Shown here one piece after another: positions 8,963 through 18,073 of a stretch of DNA of 64,000 nucleotides. A program made the translations under genes and the position numbers. Below the pieces are notes generated by a model that was given only the letters and a program-made list of their open reading frames with translations, was not told the origin of the DNA and did not search any database. The stretch's first letter is position 1; every line of letters starts with the position of its first letter. This DNA comes from Chloracidobacterium sp. (GTDB taxonomy: Bacteria; Acidobacteriota; Blastocatellia; Pyrinomonadales; Pyrinomonadaceae): positions 372,001 through 436,000 of the forward strand of contig JADJWM010000018.1 of the NCBI GenBank assembly GCA_016716365.1. Direction: 5' to 3'.

Positions 8963-9197
8963 TCAAAACAGGTCGTCCCGAAACTGGAAAAGCGTAATTT
9001 CCGAGGCCCGATCGAACAAGATTCGGGATTTTGCCCTGATCTTGTTCGTGGCGGCCGTCGCCTTTTTCGGCGGCTGCCTTTGAATCGCGGCAGTTTCTGG
9101 CGACCCGATCGGTTCATTAGCAGCCTTTGCCTTTGACGATCTCGGCGGTGAGAACAAATTTAGTCAGGCGCTTGTTTGCCCGGCGTCGCTTTATGCC

Positions 9198-9455
9198 GTG
9201 ATCCCCGAAAAACGCACTGAAGCAAAAGCGATCCTGACAAGGCTTGAAACAACCGTTGAATACGTCTCGCCCGCACTGCTAGCTATCATTTATTCAGCGC
9301 TTGGCGACCGGGACAGGGCTTTCACGTTGCTGAAACGGTCCTTTATAGATCGCGATCCGCTCCTTCGGTACGTTCGAACCGGATATGAGTACGACGGCCT
9401 GCGGGACGATCCGCGACTCGCCGACCTGCTCAAGCGAGCGGGACTTACACAATAG
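9198..9455 (+). pseudogene. Orphan C-terminal fragment of a TPR protein
   Basis: About 85 residues from a GTG at 9198 (the frame is open from 9084) resemble the last two TPR units of TolB-like/TPR sensor proteins. The segment ALLAIIYSALGDRDRAF and the closing pattern DDPRLADLLKRAGL match the end of the protein at 10320-12041 (YAALGNKDKAF ... YAAILKRMGL). No N-terminal header, membrane helix or earlier TPRs precede it, and no SD is evident. It is therefore probably the stump of a gene otherwise deleted between 8963 and 9197. Confidence 0.5.
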
Positions 9456-9474
9456 TGTGACCAGGGAGGATCGA

Positions 9475-10290
9475 ATGATCTTAGCCGACATTGAACTTTC
9501 CAGAAAGCTCGAACGGACCGAAGCCCGTGCGAACGCTGATTTCGTAGAAACTCGTGCCCGGCTCGACCCCTCCTACGGTGCCGAGTGGATCGAGGTCGGC
9601 GGAGCTTACGCGATGTTCGACGGGGTCGAATCGCCGTTGACGCAAACCTTTGGACTTGGGGTCTTCGAGGATGTTACCGACACGCAGCTAGATGAGCTCG
9701 AATCATTCTTCAAAAAACGCGGAGCCCTTGTTTTCCATGAGGTTAGCCCGATGGCCGACCAGTCGATCCTCGGATCTCTTGCCGAGCGCGGATATCGCCC
9801 GATCGAATTGACCAGCGTGATGTGTCGCGAGCTTGACCCTGATCTACCGCTGGAACCGCGGACGGATTCACGAGTCACGGCCCGGGTTATCGACCAGGGC
9901 GAGGTCGAGCTATGGGCGCGGACCTCGGCAGAGGCATGGAAGACCGAGCATCCGGGATTGGGCGAATTCATGCTGAATTTCGGGACGGTCAGTGCCCAGT
10001 GTGCCGGAGCTTTTCCTTACATCGGGCACCTTAACGGTACGGCCGTAGCGACCGGAATGCTTTTTGTTTATGACGATATCTGCATTCTGGCGGGAGCAAG
10101 CACCGTCCCGTCCGGTCGAAGGCAGGGTGCGCAGAACACGTTACTACGCGCACGGCTGAACTGTGCCGTCCAACAAGGATGCCGAATTGCGATGATGTGC
10201 GCCCAACCCGGGAGCCAGTCCCAAAAGAACGCCCAACGCAATGGATTTGACATCGCTTACACCCGTATTAAATGGCAATTATTCGAATGA
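9475..10290 (+). CDS. GNAT-family N-acetyltransferase
   Basis: Cytoplasmic protein of 271 aa. The ATG at 9475 is preceded by GGGAGG with good spacing, so I reject upstream in-frame starts. The C-terminal half carries GNAT features: an acceptor-strand region (VATGMLFVYDDICILAGASTVP), a loop (SGRRQGAQNTLL) in the acetyl-CoA phosphate-binding position, and the closing motif SQKNAQRNGFDIAYTRIKW, seen in many GNAT proteins where it packs the last strand. The N-terminal half looks like a degenerate second GNAT-like lobe. The substrate is unknown. Confidence 0.8.
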   Translation: MILADIELSRKLERTEARANADFVETRARLDPSYGAEWIEVGGAYAMFDGVESPLTQTFGLGVFEDVTDTQLDELESFFKKRGALVFHEVSPMADQSILGSLAERGYRPIELTSVMCRELDPDLPLEPRTDSRVTARVIDQGEVELWARTSAEAWKTEHPGLGEFMLNFGTVSAQCAGAFPYIGHLNGTAVATGMLFVYDDICILAGASTVPSGRRQGAQNTLLRARLNCAVQQGCRIAMMCAQPGSQSQKNAQRNGFDIAYTRIKWQLFE

Positions 10291-10319
10291 TCTAGTTTAT
10301 ACTACCCGCATTCAAACCC

Positions 10320-12041
10320 ATGAAACGCTGCCCTGAATGCAGGCGAGATTATTACGATGACAGTCTGCTCTACTGTCTCGAAGATGGAACGGCGCTGGTG
10401 CAAGGTTCGGTCCCGTCGCCCGATGAGCCCCAGACGGCGATATTGCACGAAACAGCGGCGCCCGCCGAGGCCGCGACGCGGGCGGAGATCCATACGACAG
10501 AACAAACCGCAATTCTACCGAAACTGACCGAACCGCCGAATACGATAACTTTCTCACGAAAAAAGTCATTGGTCGCCGCGGCACTTGGAATCGTTCTGGT
10601 CGCCGCGCTCGGCATCGGCAGCTACTTTATGTATGGCGGTGCCTCGACGAAACAGATCGAGTCGATCGCCGTGATGCCGTTTGTCAATGAAAGCGGAAAT
10701 GAAGATGTCGAGTACTTGAGCGATGGGATGACCGAGACTCTGATCGGAAGTTTGTCCAAACTGCCAAATTTGATCGTCAAACCAAGCTCATCTGTCTTTC
10801 GCTACAAAGGAACGAAAACTGACGCAAAAAGTATTGGACAGGAATTGAATGTGGACTCGGTATTAAATGGCCGGATCGTTCAACGCGGGGAGGAATTGAC
10901 GCTGAGTCTGGAACTCGTCGATGTTCAAAAAGACGCGGTACTTTGGAGCGAGCGATATGTACGAAAACAGTCGGATCTTGTTTCACTTCAGAGCGAGATC
11001 GCCAAAGATGTTTCAAGCCGTCTGAAAACAACCATAACGGGTGCTGAAGAAGAGAAAATTGCCAAAAGCTACACCGCCGATGCGGAGGCTTACAGAGATT
11101 ATCTTCAGGGGCGTTATTATTGGAACAAAAGGGATGGGGTAAACCTCAGAAAAGCGATCGAGCAGTTCGAAGCTGCCATTGACAAAGACCCGAAATATGC
11201 GCTCGCTTACGTCGGTCTCGCCGATTCGTATGCTGTCTTCCCCTGGTGGGATGATGACTTTCCGGCTGATTCCTTGTCAAAAGCCAGGCAATTCGCAAAA
11301 CGAGCAATTGAGATCGATGATTCGCTTGGAGAAGCACACGCATCCCTCGCATACGTGAATTTATACTCGTGGAATTGGGCCGAAGCCGAGAAGGAATTCC
11401 TGCGGGCGATCGAATTGAGCCCGGACTATGCGAATGCTCAGAGATGGTACCACGAATATTTGATAACGCAGGGACGAGTCGATGAAGCCACGTTGACGCT
11501 CAAGAAAGCCTACGAGCTTGAGCCATTGTCAGTGATCATCAACTATAACCTTGCAACTCATTACTGCCGGGACAAGCTTGATCCTGAGTCCGCGATCGAG
11601 TTTGCCAAAAGAGTTGTAGATCTAGACCCCAATTTCCCCGGGGGGCCTAATTTAATGGTCTGCGTATATCTGCAACAAGGACGCAATGCCGATGCGTTGG
11701 CTGAAGCGAAAAAGGCGGTCGAATTAACGAACGGAAAGATCCGTAGATTTGTTGCCAACCTTGGAGTTGCCTATGCAATAAACGGGCAGACGGAGAATGC
11801 AAAGGCGATAATTAAAGACTTGGAAGAAGCTTATGCAAAAGAGAACTCAGTTGGAATTCAGATCGCCGAAGTATATGCGGCACTAGGTAATAAAGACAAA
11901 GCTTTTGAATGGATCGAAAAGGACGTTGATAACCGCGGCTTTGAATTGGTGTTGCAGTTCAGGCGGGTCGCAACGTTTGGTTCACTTAAGAGTGACGAGC
12001 GTTACGCGGCAATACTGAAGCGAATGGGCTTGTCGGAATAG
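10320..12041 (+). CDS. Zinc-ribbon membrane protein with TolB/FlgO-like and TPR domains
   Basis: Protein of 573 aa. It starts with a compact zinc ribbon (C4, C7, C19, then LEDG), followed by a Pro/Ala/Thr-rich linker and one membrane helix (about 83-105). A TolB-N/FlgO-like domain comes next (about 115-230; IAVMPF, YLSDGMTETLIGSLS, LNVDSVLNGRI). About eight TPR units run from 255 to the end. This is the layout of Acidobacteriota proteins that pair the FlgO-like/TPR block with a kinase or winged helix, but here neither is present. The ribbon faces the cytoplasm and the TPRs the outside. The gene at 12048 starts six bases after this stop with a nearly identical header, so the two are probably cotranscribed. 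Ligand unknown. Confidence 0.75.
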   Translation: MKRCPECRRDYYDDSLLYCLEDGTALVQGSVPSPDEPQTAILHETAAPAEAATRAEIHTTEQTAILPKLTEPPNTITFSRKKSLVAAALGIVLVAALGIGSYFMYGGASTKQIESIAVMPFVNESGNEDVEYLSDGMTETLIGSLSKLPNLIVKPSSSVFRYKGTKTDAKSIGQELNVDSVLNGRIVQRGEELTLSLELVDVQKDAVLWSERYVRKQSDLVSLQSEIAKDVSSRLKTTITGAEEEKIAKSYTADAEAYRDYLQGRYYWNKRDGVNLRKAIEQFEAAIDKDPKYALAYVGLADSYAVFPWWDDDFPADSLSKARQFAKRAIEIDDSLGEAHASLAYVNLYSWNWAEAEKEFLRAIELSPDYANAQRWYHEYLITQGRVDEATLTLKKAYELEPLSVIINYNLATHYCRDKLDPESAIEFAKRVVDLDPNFPGGPNLMVCVYLQQGRNADALAEAKKAVELTNGKIRRFVANLGVAYAINGQTENAKAIIKDLEEAYAKENSVGIQIAEVYAALGNKDKAFEWIEKDVDNRGFELVLQFRRVATFGSLKSDERYAAILKRMGLSE

Positions 12042-12047
12042 AACTAA

Positions 12048-14039
12048 ATGAAACGTTGCCCAGAATGCAGAAGAGATTATTACGACGACAGTTTGCTGTA
12101 CTGTCTCGATGACGGGAGTGAGCTGCTCGAAGGTCCAGCGTCACCCGACGGGCCGGCCACTGCAATTCTCTCAGTGCATGATACTGAGGGTCCCACGAAA
12201 ACATTTTCCCCGCCAATGCCGCCGAGGCAGGGCGTGCCCGCGAAAGCTCTCCGCCCGGGCCGGCGGACGATTGTCGTTGCAGCCTTTGCGATCGTTTCTC
12301 TCGTGGCTGGGTACGGTCTCTACCGGTATGGATCCCAACCTAGACTTGCGGTTGAACATTTTAAAAACATAAAGCTTGATAGGATAACGGCTGAAGGTGG
12401 CGTCGAGAGCGCGACGATATCACCGGATGGCAAGTATATCGCCTACACACTCGAAGAAAGTGGCAAACGCAGTTTATGGACCAAACACTTGGGAAGCGAT
12501 AGTCGCGTCCAGATCGCACCTCCTGTCGAAGCGCTTTCCATGTTCGCGAGCGCTTTTTCGCCGGACGGAGGTTATGTTTACTACACTCGCCAGGACGATC
12601 AAAATCCGAAGGGCGCGCTGTATTCCGTTCCTGTCCTCGGCGGAGTGTCACGAAAGATAGTCTCGGATGTCTCGCAGCCCATATCGGTTTCGCGGGATGG
12701 CAGCCAAATAGTCTTCGGGCGCTACAAACACACGAACACGGACGACCTCCTAATGATCGCGAACGCGGACGGAACTGATGAACGTCTCCTGGCAACTGTT
12801 CACGAGCCCGAGTATTTGGAGGGAAGTGCTGCGGCATGGTCGCCTGACGGAACCGCGATAGCCGTAGGCTACGGTGCTATGGTTCCGGACGCAGTCGGCC
12901 CAAGTCCCGTTTACAAAATGAATGTCGCTGTTATCTCCCTGGCCGAGCCGCAGATCAAGCCGTTGACAAAGGGAAATTGGGCGTTCGTAGGAAGCGTCGC
13001 ATGGCTTAGCGATGGGAGCGGGCTTGTATTTGTCGCTGGGGAACACCGCTCGGGCGCGAGACAAATATTGCATTGCTCATTCCCATCGGGTGAAACCCGG
13101 CGCATAACGAACGACCTTAATTCGTATGATAGCTTATCTTTGACGGCGGACGACAAAGCAATTCTCTCGATACAAAAACACCCGGCCTCGCAGCTATGGA
13201 TCGTTCCCGATGGCGATACGAGCAAGGCCCGCTCTATAGTCACCAGAAAAAATGTCCAGGACGCTACCAGCGGTATCGGGTGGACGCCCGACGGGCGAAT
13301 CGTTTTTGACTCGAATGCGGACGCGAATTCGAGCATTTGGTCGATCAGCGCCGATGGTACGGATCCGAAACAGTTGACGGACGGCAATACGGACGATTTT
13401 GCGCCCGAGGTGTCGCCGGACGGACGTCACATTATTTTTGGAGCCGTTCGAAATGGATTTCAGGTCTGGGGTATGGACATCGATGGAACTAATCAGCGAC
13501 AGATAACTCATGGCACCGGCACTCCGACGTTTTCTTTTTCTCCAGACGGGCGCTGGATCATTTCTAATCCATATCTCGGCGGGATCCACAAAATGCCCTT
13601 TGGCGGCGGCGAATCCATCCCGATCATCACAGAAGGCCCGCTAGTGTATCCGCAGCTGTCGCCCGACGGCAGTCTGATGGCATATCTCGTTTCAAGCAAG
13701 GAGACCAAACGTCCCCAGATCGTGATAGTTAAGTATGAAGATGGAACGTTGGTGACGACGCTCGACCTACCCGTGTCGGCCGGGACCAGCTATTTCGAAA
13801 GTCTGAGCTATCGCGGCTTCCATTGGTCGCCTGACGGCAAGTCTGTTGTCTACATTGATACGATCGGAGGTGTCTCAAATCTGTGGCGCAGGGCACTAAC
13901 GGGGGGGGCGGCAAAACAGATCACCGACTTTAAGTCGGATCGGATCTATACGTTCGCATTTGCTCGAGACGGAAAGACGATTGCCCTCGGTCGCGGCAGC
14001 AATACCCCGGACGCTGTACTTATCACTGACGTCCGATAG
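12048..14039 (+). CDS. Zinc-ribbon membrane protein with PD40/TolB-like propeller
   Basis: Protein of 663 aa. Its first 20 residues are identical to those of the upstream protein, including zinc ligands C4, C7 and C19. One membrane helix lies at about 73-92. From about 115 to the end it consists of PD40 repeats (recurring SPDGKYIAY, WSPDG, VSPDGRHIIF, LSPDGSLMAY), enough for two TolB-type propellers outside the membrane. There is no kinase or DNA-binding domain. It starts six bases after 12041, so translational coupling is plausible. An eight-G tract at 13901-13908 is in frame here. Likely a sensor or scaffold; function unknown. Confidence 0.75.
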   Translation: MKRCPECRRDYYDDSLLYCLDDGSELLEGPASPDGPATAILSVHDTEGPTKTFSPPMPPRQGVPAKALRPGRRTIVVAAFAIVSLVAGYGLYRYGSQPRLAVEHFKNIKLDRITAEGGVESATISPDGKYIAYTLEESGKRSLWTKHLGSDSRVQIAPPVEALSMFASAFSPDGGYVYYTRQDDQNPKGALYSVPVLGGVSRKIVSDVSQPISVSRDGSQIVFGRYKHTNTDDLLMIANADGTDERLLATVHEPEYLEGSAAAWSPDGTAIAVGYGAMVPDAVGPSPVYKMNVAVISLAEPQIKPLTKGNWAFVGSVAWLSDGSGLVFVAGEHRSGARQILHCSFPSGETRRITNDLNSYDSLSLTADDKAILSIQKHPASQLWIVPDGDTSKARSIVTRKNVQDATSGIGWTPDGRIVFDSNADANSSIWSISADGTDPKQLTDGNTDDFAPEVSPDGRHIIFGAVRNGFQVWGMDIDGTNQRQITHGTGTPTFSFSPDGRWIISNPYLGGIHKMPFGGGESIPIITEGPLVYPQLSPDGSLMAYLVSSKETKRPQIVIVKYEDGTLVTTLDLPVSAGTSYFESLSYRGFHWSPDGKSVVYIDTIGGVSNLWRRALTGGAAKQITDFKSDRIYTFAFARDGKTIALGRGSNTPDAVLITDVR

Positions 14040-14057
14040 CCGAACTCTTAAAGATAA

Positions 14058-14165
14058 ATGAAACGCTGTCCTGAATGCAGGCGAGATTACCACGACGACC
14101 GTCTAAAGGACTGCCTCGATGACGGTAAGGATGCGCTTTCACGACCGGAGGAGAATACAAAATAG
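14058..14165 (+). pseudogene. Vestigial third zinc-ribbon header, 35 codons
   Basis: An ATG at 14058 begins a third copy of the header: MKRCPECRRDY is identical to the two upstream genes, the Cys ligands are retained (C4, C7, C19) and CLDDG follows. The frame then stops (TAG 14163-14165) immediately before the ATG of the amidohydrolase at 14166. No membrane helix or sensor domain remains. DNA similarity to the headers at 10320 and 12048 is obvious over roughly 70 bases. It is a truncated relic, or possibly an expressed zinc-ribbon micropeptide coupled to the downstream gene. Confidence 0.65.
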
Positions 14166-15959
14166 ATGTTGATGAAAGCTAATAAGATCATATACGCGGC
14201 GTTGGCGGCCATGTTGTTCGTCTCGATGTCAGTTTTCGCCTCGAGTCAGCCGACACCGGCCGATCTGATCCTGCACAACGGCGTCGTCTGGACGGTCGAT
14301 GACGCCAAACCGCGTGCAGAGGCGATCGCGGTGTCGGGTGAAAAGATCCTGAAGGTCGGAAAGAACGCGGAGGTCCTCGCTCTTCGGGGCCGTGATACCC
14401 GGGTGATCGACCTCAAAGGCGCGTTCGTCGTGCCGGGTTTCAACGACAACCACATCCATTTTGCGAGCGCAGCGTCGTTCTTTTGGAACATCCAGTTGAT
14501 GGATGTTCACAAGGACGCGGACTTCGCTGCCCGTGTCAGCGAATACGTAAAGATGCGTCCGGGCGAGCCGATCCGCGGCGGAGGCTGGGGAGCGTATGAG
14601 CAATGGGAACTCGGGGCGAGCGATTCCGCCGGAACAAAAAAGGCGTGGACGCCGGACCGCCGCCTGATCGATCAGATCACCGGTTCGACGCCGATGTTCA
14701 TCGCCAAGTTCGACAATTCGTTCTATTTCGCGAACACGGCCGCTCTCAGGAACGCGGGGATCGCCGACGATGCTGCCGACACCGATGACATTAAGCACGT
14801 CCGCGACACTTCGGGCCGGATCACCGGCGCGATGCAGGTACGCAACGCACGTTCGCTCGAAGCAAAGTTTCTGGGCGGCGAACAGCGTCCCGATCACAAG
14901 AAGCGAACGGCGATGACCGAGAACGTGCTTCGGATGATCCGCGAGGCGGGCGTCACTTCGTTCCAGGACATTTCGGACCACGAGCAGCTTCGACTTTTCT
15001 ACGAATTCCTTGAACGCGGCGAACTGACCGCAAGGGTGAATTTCCGTTACGGGATCGAGTTCTGGCCGCAGATGAAGGCCCTCGGGATCAAGCGCCTCCA
15101 CGGCACACCGATGCTGCGGCTGGGAGCGGTCAAAGGTCACATCGACGGCATCATGGGCACGAGCGGCGCTCGCTTTTACGAGCCCTACGACAGCGATCCG
15201 ACAAAAACCAACCGCGGCCACTGGCGTCCGCTGACGTGGGTTTCGCCGGAACGCCGGACCGAACTCAACCGCGGGCCTTTCACTCAAATGATGATCGAGG
15301 CCGACGCCGCCGACATTCAGGTGACGGTCCATGCGATCGGCGATGAGGCGCTCGGCGTGATGCTCGACATGATCGAGGCAATGACAAAAGCGAACGGGGC
15401 TCGCGACCGGCGGATGCGCCTTGTCCACGCACAGGTCTTCGCACCGCGAGATTTCGATCGTTTGCGCGGACTCGGCGTCGTCGCAGAGGTCCAGCCTTTT
15501 CACCTGAGCGACGATATGCGGTGGATGGAAGAACGCATCGGCCGCGAAAGGTCGAAAGGTGCGTATGCGTTCAAGACCATTCGCGACAAAGGGGCCATCC
15601 TGAGCTTCGGCAGCGACTTTCCCGGCACCTCGGCCTCGATCTATCCCATCAACCCGATTTATGCCTTGTACGCCGCGGTCACCCGCGAGACCGTACGGCG
15701 GACGCCCACGGGCGGCTGGTTCCCGGATGAACGCCTTTCTATCGAAGAATCGATCAAGGCACACACATGGGGTTCGGCTTTCGCGAGTTTTGAAGATAAC
15801 ATTAAAGGCACGTTGACCGAGGGAAAGCTTGCCGATATTACCGTACTCGACAAGGACCTTCTGAAAACGAAGCCCTACGAATGGATCGACGAACGCGGCA
15901 GCGTTAAGGTCAACGTACTCTACACGATCGTCGGCGGTAAGATCGTTTATCAAAAGTGA
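14166..15959 (+). CDS. Exported amidohydrolase of the YtcJ-like (Amidohydro_3) family
   Basis: Protein of 597 aa with a signal peptide (residues 1-26, ending SVFAS). The TIM-barrel metal motifs of the family are visible: HIH in PGFNDNHIHF, a later His in VTVHAIGDEA, another in LVHAQVF, and the Asp in FGSDFPG. The N-terminal PADLILHNGVVWTVDD and the C-terminal GKLADITVLDKD form the small beta-sandwich. Such enzymes hydrolyse amide bonds of formylated or acylated amines, and the natural substrate here is unknown. The ATG abuts the stop of the vestigial zinc-ribbon frame. GGAGGAG about 15 bases upstream lies inside that frame and may serve as SD, perhaps for the second ATG at 14172. The serine hydrolase follows after 24 bases. 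Confidence 0.85.
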   Translation: MLMKANKIIYAALAAMLFVSMSVFASSQPTPADLILHNGVVWTVDDAKPRAEAIAVSGEKILKVGKNAEVLALRGRDTRVIDLKGAFVVPGFNDNHIHFASAASFFWNIQLMDVHKDADFAARVSEYVKMRPGEPIRGGGWGAYEQWELGASDSAGTKKAWTPDRRLIDQITGSTPMFIAKFDNSFYFANTAALRNAGIADDAADTDDIKHVRDTSGRITGAMQVRNARSLEAKFLGGEQRPDHKKRTAMTENVLRMIREAGVTSFQDISDHEQLRLFYEFLERGELTARVNFRYGIEFWPQMKALGIKRLHGTPMLRLGAVKGHIDGIMGTSGARFYEPYDSDPTKTNRGHWRPLTWVSPERRTELNRGPFTQMMIEADAADIQVTVHAIGDEALGVMLDMIEAMTKANGARDRRMRLVHAQVFAPRDFDRLRGLGVVAEVQPFHLSDDMRWMEERIGRERSKGAYAFKTIRDKGAILSFGSDFPGTSASIYPINPIYALYAAVTRETVRRTPTGGWFPDERLSIEESIKAHTWGSAFASFEDNIKGTLTEGKLADITVLDKDLLKTKPYEWIDERGSVKVNVLYTIVGGKIVYQK

Positions 15960-15983
15960 TCAAAGAAACTATTTCGGAGCGAT

Positions 15984-17495
15984 ATGCAAATGAGAAGAAT
16001 TTCCGTATTTGCCGTCTTTGTTGCTGTTTTTGTATCGACTGCGGTTGCGCAGAATGGGGTCGAGGCATTTGACCGGTACGCCGAAGCCGCGAGGGTCGAG
16101 TGGAAAGTGCCCGGAATGGCGGTCACGATCGTCCACGACGGCAAGGTCGTCCTGGCCAAAGGCTACGGCGTTCGCGAAGCGGGCAAGAACGTGCCGGTCG
16201 ACGCCGACACGATCTTTGGTGCGATGTCCACGACCAAGGCGATGACGGCCGTGACCATGGCGATGCTCGTCGATGAAGGAAAGATCTCGTGGGATGACAA
16301 GGTGGTCAAACACCTCCCCGATTTTCGCGTGGCCGATCCGTACATCACGGCGGAGATGCGCATCCGCGACCTGTTCACACACACCGGCGGAATGGGCAAC
16401 GCGGATTTCCTGTGGGGCTGGACCCCGGAATTGTCCGAGTCCGAGATACTTGATCGAATGCAGTATGCCCGGCCGGCATATCCTTTTCGCGGAGGCTATA
16501 CCTATCAGAACATAATGTATCTTATCGCCGGGCAGGTGATCGAAAAGGTCAGCGGCATGCCCTGGGAGAGGTTTGTAACGGAACGGCTGTTCATTCCGCT
16601 CGGGATGAGGAACACCTTTGCAACGCACGGGGCGACAAGCGGCTATCAGAACCGATCGAGTTCGCACTACGAGGTCGAAGGGAAGACGATCGTCATTCCG
16701 GAGTCGACGGCGGATCCGATCGCTCCGGCAGGTTCGGTCTGGTCCACGGCCAACGATATAGCCAAATGGGTCGATTTCATGCTTGGGAATACGACCGTCA
16801 ACGGCAAGCAGCTTCTCAAGCCCGAATCGTATCAGATGCTGCTACGGCCTCAGATCGTCGTGCCGCCGGGACAGTTCTATCCGACGGTGGCACTCACAAA
16901 ACCGCATTGGACCACATATTCAATGGGCTGGTTCCAACATGATTATCGCGGCGAAATGGTCAACTTCCACACCGGAAGCCTCGCCGGCCGCACGGCCATC
17001 GTGGGGCTCATTCCCGACAAGAAGTTCGGCATCTACATTTTCGGCAATACCGATCATGCCGAGGTCCGCCACGCTTTGATGTATCGGGCTTTCGACACCT
17101 TCGTTTTCGGCGGCAGCGGCCGCGATTGGTCAAAGGAGATGAAGGTGCTGTACGACGGCATCGCCGAACAATCGAAGCGGCAGGCCGACGCGCGTCTTGC
17201 CCGAAGGGCTGCAAATACACAGCCGAGCCGTCCATTGGCTTCATACGCCGGCCGGTACACCGATCCGCTCTATGGCGATATGAACGTAACGCTTGTCGAC
17301 GGAAAACTTCGCCTGACCATCGGCAAAGGTGCCCGCAGCGCCGAGCTTGAGCATTGGCACTACGACACGTTCCAGACCAAGTGGCAGGAGAGCTGGCGCG
17401 GCCGAGGACTCGTGTCATTCCAACTCAACCCGGCTACGGGCGAGATCGATTCGATCACCGTCGGCGGAGCCCAGTTGCGGCGCGTCGCCCGGTAA
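15984..17495 (+). CDS. Exported serine hydrolase of the class C beta-lactamase / PBP-like family with C-terminal DUF3471-like domain
   Basis: Protein of 503 aa with a signal peptide (1-22, TAVAQ). It has the serine beta-lactamase fold motifs: nucleophile S82 with K85 (STTK), Y174-x-N176 and H329-T-G331 (in place of KTG). These are typical of esterase or D-peptidase members such as EstB. From about residue 405 a separate beta-rich domain follows (LASYAGRYTDPLYGDMNVTL), as in DUF3471. It lies 24 bases downstream of the exported amidohydrolase and is probably cotranscribed. Both may act on the same periplasmic acyl- or D-amino-acid substrates. Nothing marks it as an antibiotic-resistance enzyme. 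Confidence 0.85.
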   Translation: MQMRRISVFAVFVAVFVSTAVAQNGVEAFDRYAEAARVEWKVPGMAVTIVHDGKVVLAKGYGVREAGKNVPVDADTIFGAMSTTKAMTAVTMAMLVDEGKISWDDKVVKHLPDFRVADPYITAEMRIRDLFTHTGGMGNADFLWGWTPELSESEILDRMQYARPAYPFRGGYTYQNIMYLIAGQVIEKVSGMPWERFVTERLFIPLGMRNTFATHGATSGYQNRSSSHYEVEGKTIVIPESTADPIAPAGSVWSTANDIAKWVDFMLGNTTVNGKQLLKPESYQMLLRPQIVVPPGQFYPTVALTKPHWTTYSMGWFQHDYRGEMVNFHTGSLAGRTAIVGLIPDKKFGIYIFGNTDHAEVRHALMYRAFDTFVFGGSGRDWSKEMKVLYDGIAEQSKRQADARLARRAANTQPSRPLASYAGRYTDPLYGDMNVTLVDGKLRLTIGKGARSAELEHWHYDTFQTKWQESWRGRGLVSFQLNPATGEIDSITVGGAQLRRVAR

Positions 17496-17600
17496 GATTG
17501 ATCTCTTTGGCCAAATAGGCGTGGATCGGGCAACCCGGATGGTCCGGGTCGAAGATCTGACATCACCTTGAGCTGACACTTCAAAAGTCGCGACGCTGAT

Positions 17601-18026
17601 ATGAACGAGGACCAAATCCACAAGACCCAGTGGCTCGCGCCGCTTGTTTTGGAAGGCGGCGTCAGCGTTCAATTTCGTAATGACCACGTTCACGTCCAGC
17701 TTGGAACGGATCTAAAAGTGAGTTCCGAACAGCGGAATTTGATCTGGGGGCTTATCGGGCGAGCTTGCCAGGAGAACGGCACGAGCCGGGTCCTGGTGGA
17801 GGGCAGGGCACCCGAAGGTATCTTTCAGCCGACGGAGGTGGTTGACGCCGGGCTCAAGACCGCAACCGTCCCAAGACTTTGGCTGGCGTTTTGTTTCGGT
17901 GATTTCAAGCCTGACGAGCGGAGCGAACTTTATGAGACAGTCGCTGGGTCGAAGGGCGTCAGGGTGAAGTTCTTTTCAAACACCGGCAGTGCCCTTTCGT
18001 GGCTTCGCACGAATGCAAGGTCGTAA
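17601..18026 (+). CDS. Conserved small protein, 141 aa, paralog of 4661-5038
   Basis: Cytoplasmic protein with no signal or membrane helix. From about residue 25 it aligns gap-free with the 125-aa protein at 4661 (shared RVLVEG, LWLAF, SELYE, GVRVKFFS, WLR) at close to half identity by hand count. It has an extra N-terminal segment of about 15 residues. It sits 47 bases upstream of the NCS1 pyrimidine transporter, whereas its paralog sits 14 bases downstream of the dihydropyrimidinase. I do not recognise the family. A STAS-like fold is a guess from the strand/helix pattern. Confidence 0.72.
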   Translation: MNEDQIHKTQWLAPLVLEGGVSVQFRNDHVHVQLGTDLKVSSEQRNLIWGLIGRACQENGTSRVLVEGRAPEGIFQPTEVVDAGLKTATVPRLWLAFCFGDFKPDERSELYETVAGSKGVRVKFFSNTGSALSWLRTNARS

Positions 18027-18073
18027 ATATTCGGGCCGTTCTTGGAACTATCCGAACGGCCCGATCCACAACC

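Noticed and set aside
9013..9048. Perfect 10-bp stem CGAACAAGAT/ATCTTGTTCG after the BON gene as a terminator
   Set aside because: The loop is 16 bases and no T-run follows, so I do not call it a terminator. It may be a chance or regulatory hairpin.
14229..15953. 574-codon open frame antisense to the amidohydrolase
   Set aside because: It is a GC-driven shadow of a well-supported gene. Its translation is Arg/His/Asp-rich with no domain, SD or signal.
15984..17495. Beta-lactam resistance gene
   Set aside because: HTG replaces KTG and a DUF3471-like domain is attached, typical of esterase/peptidase members rather than resistance enzymes.
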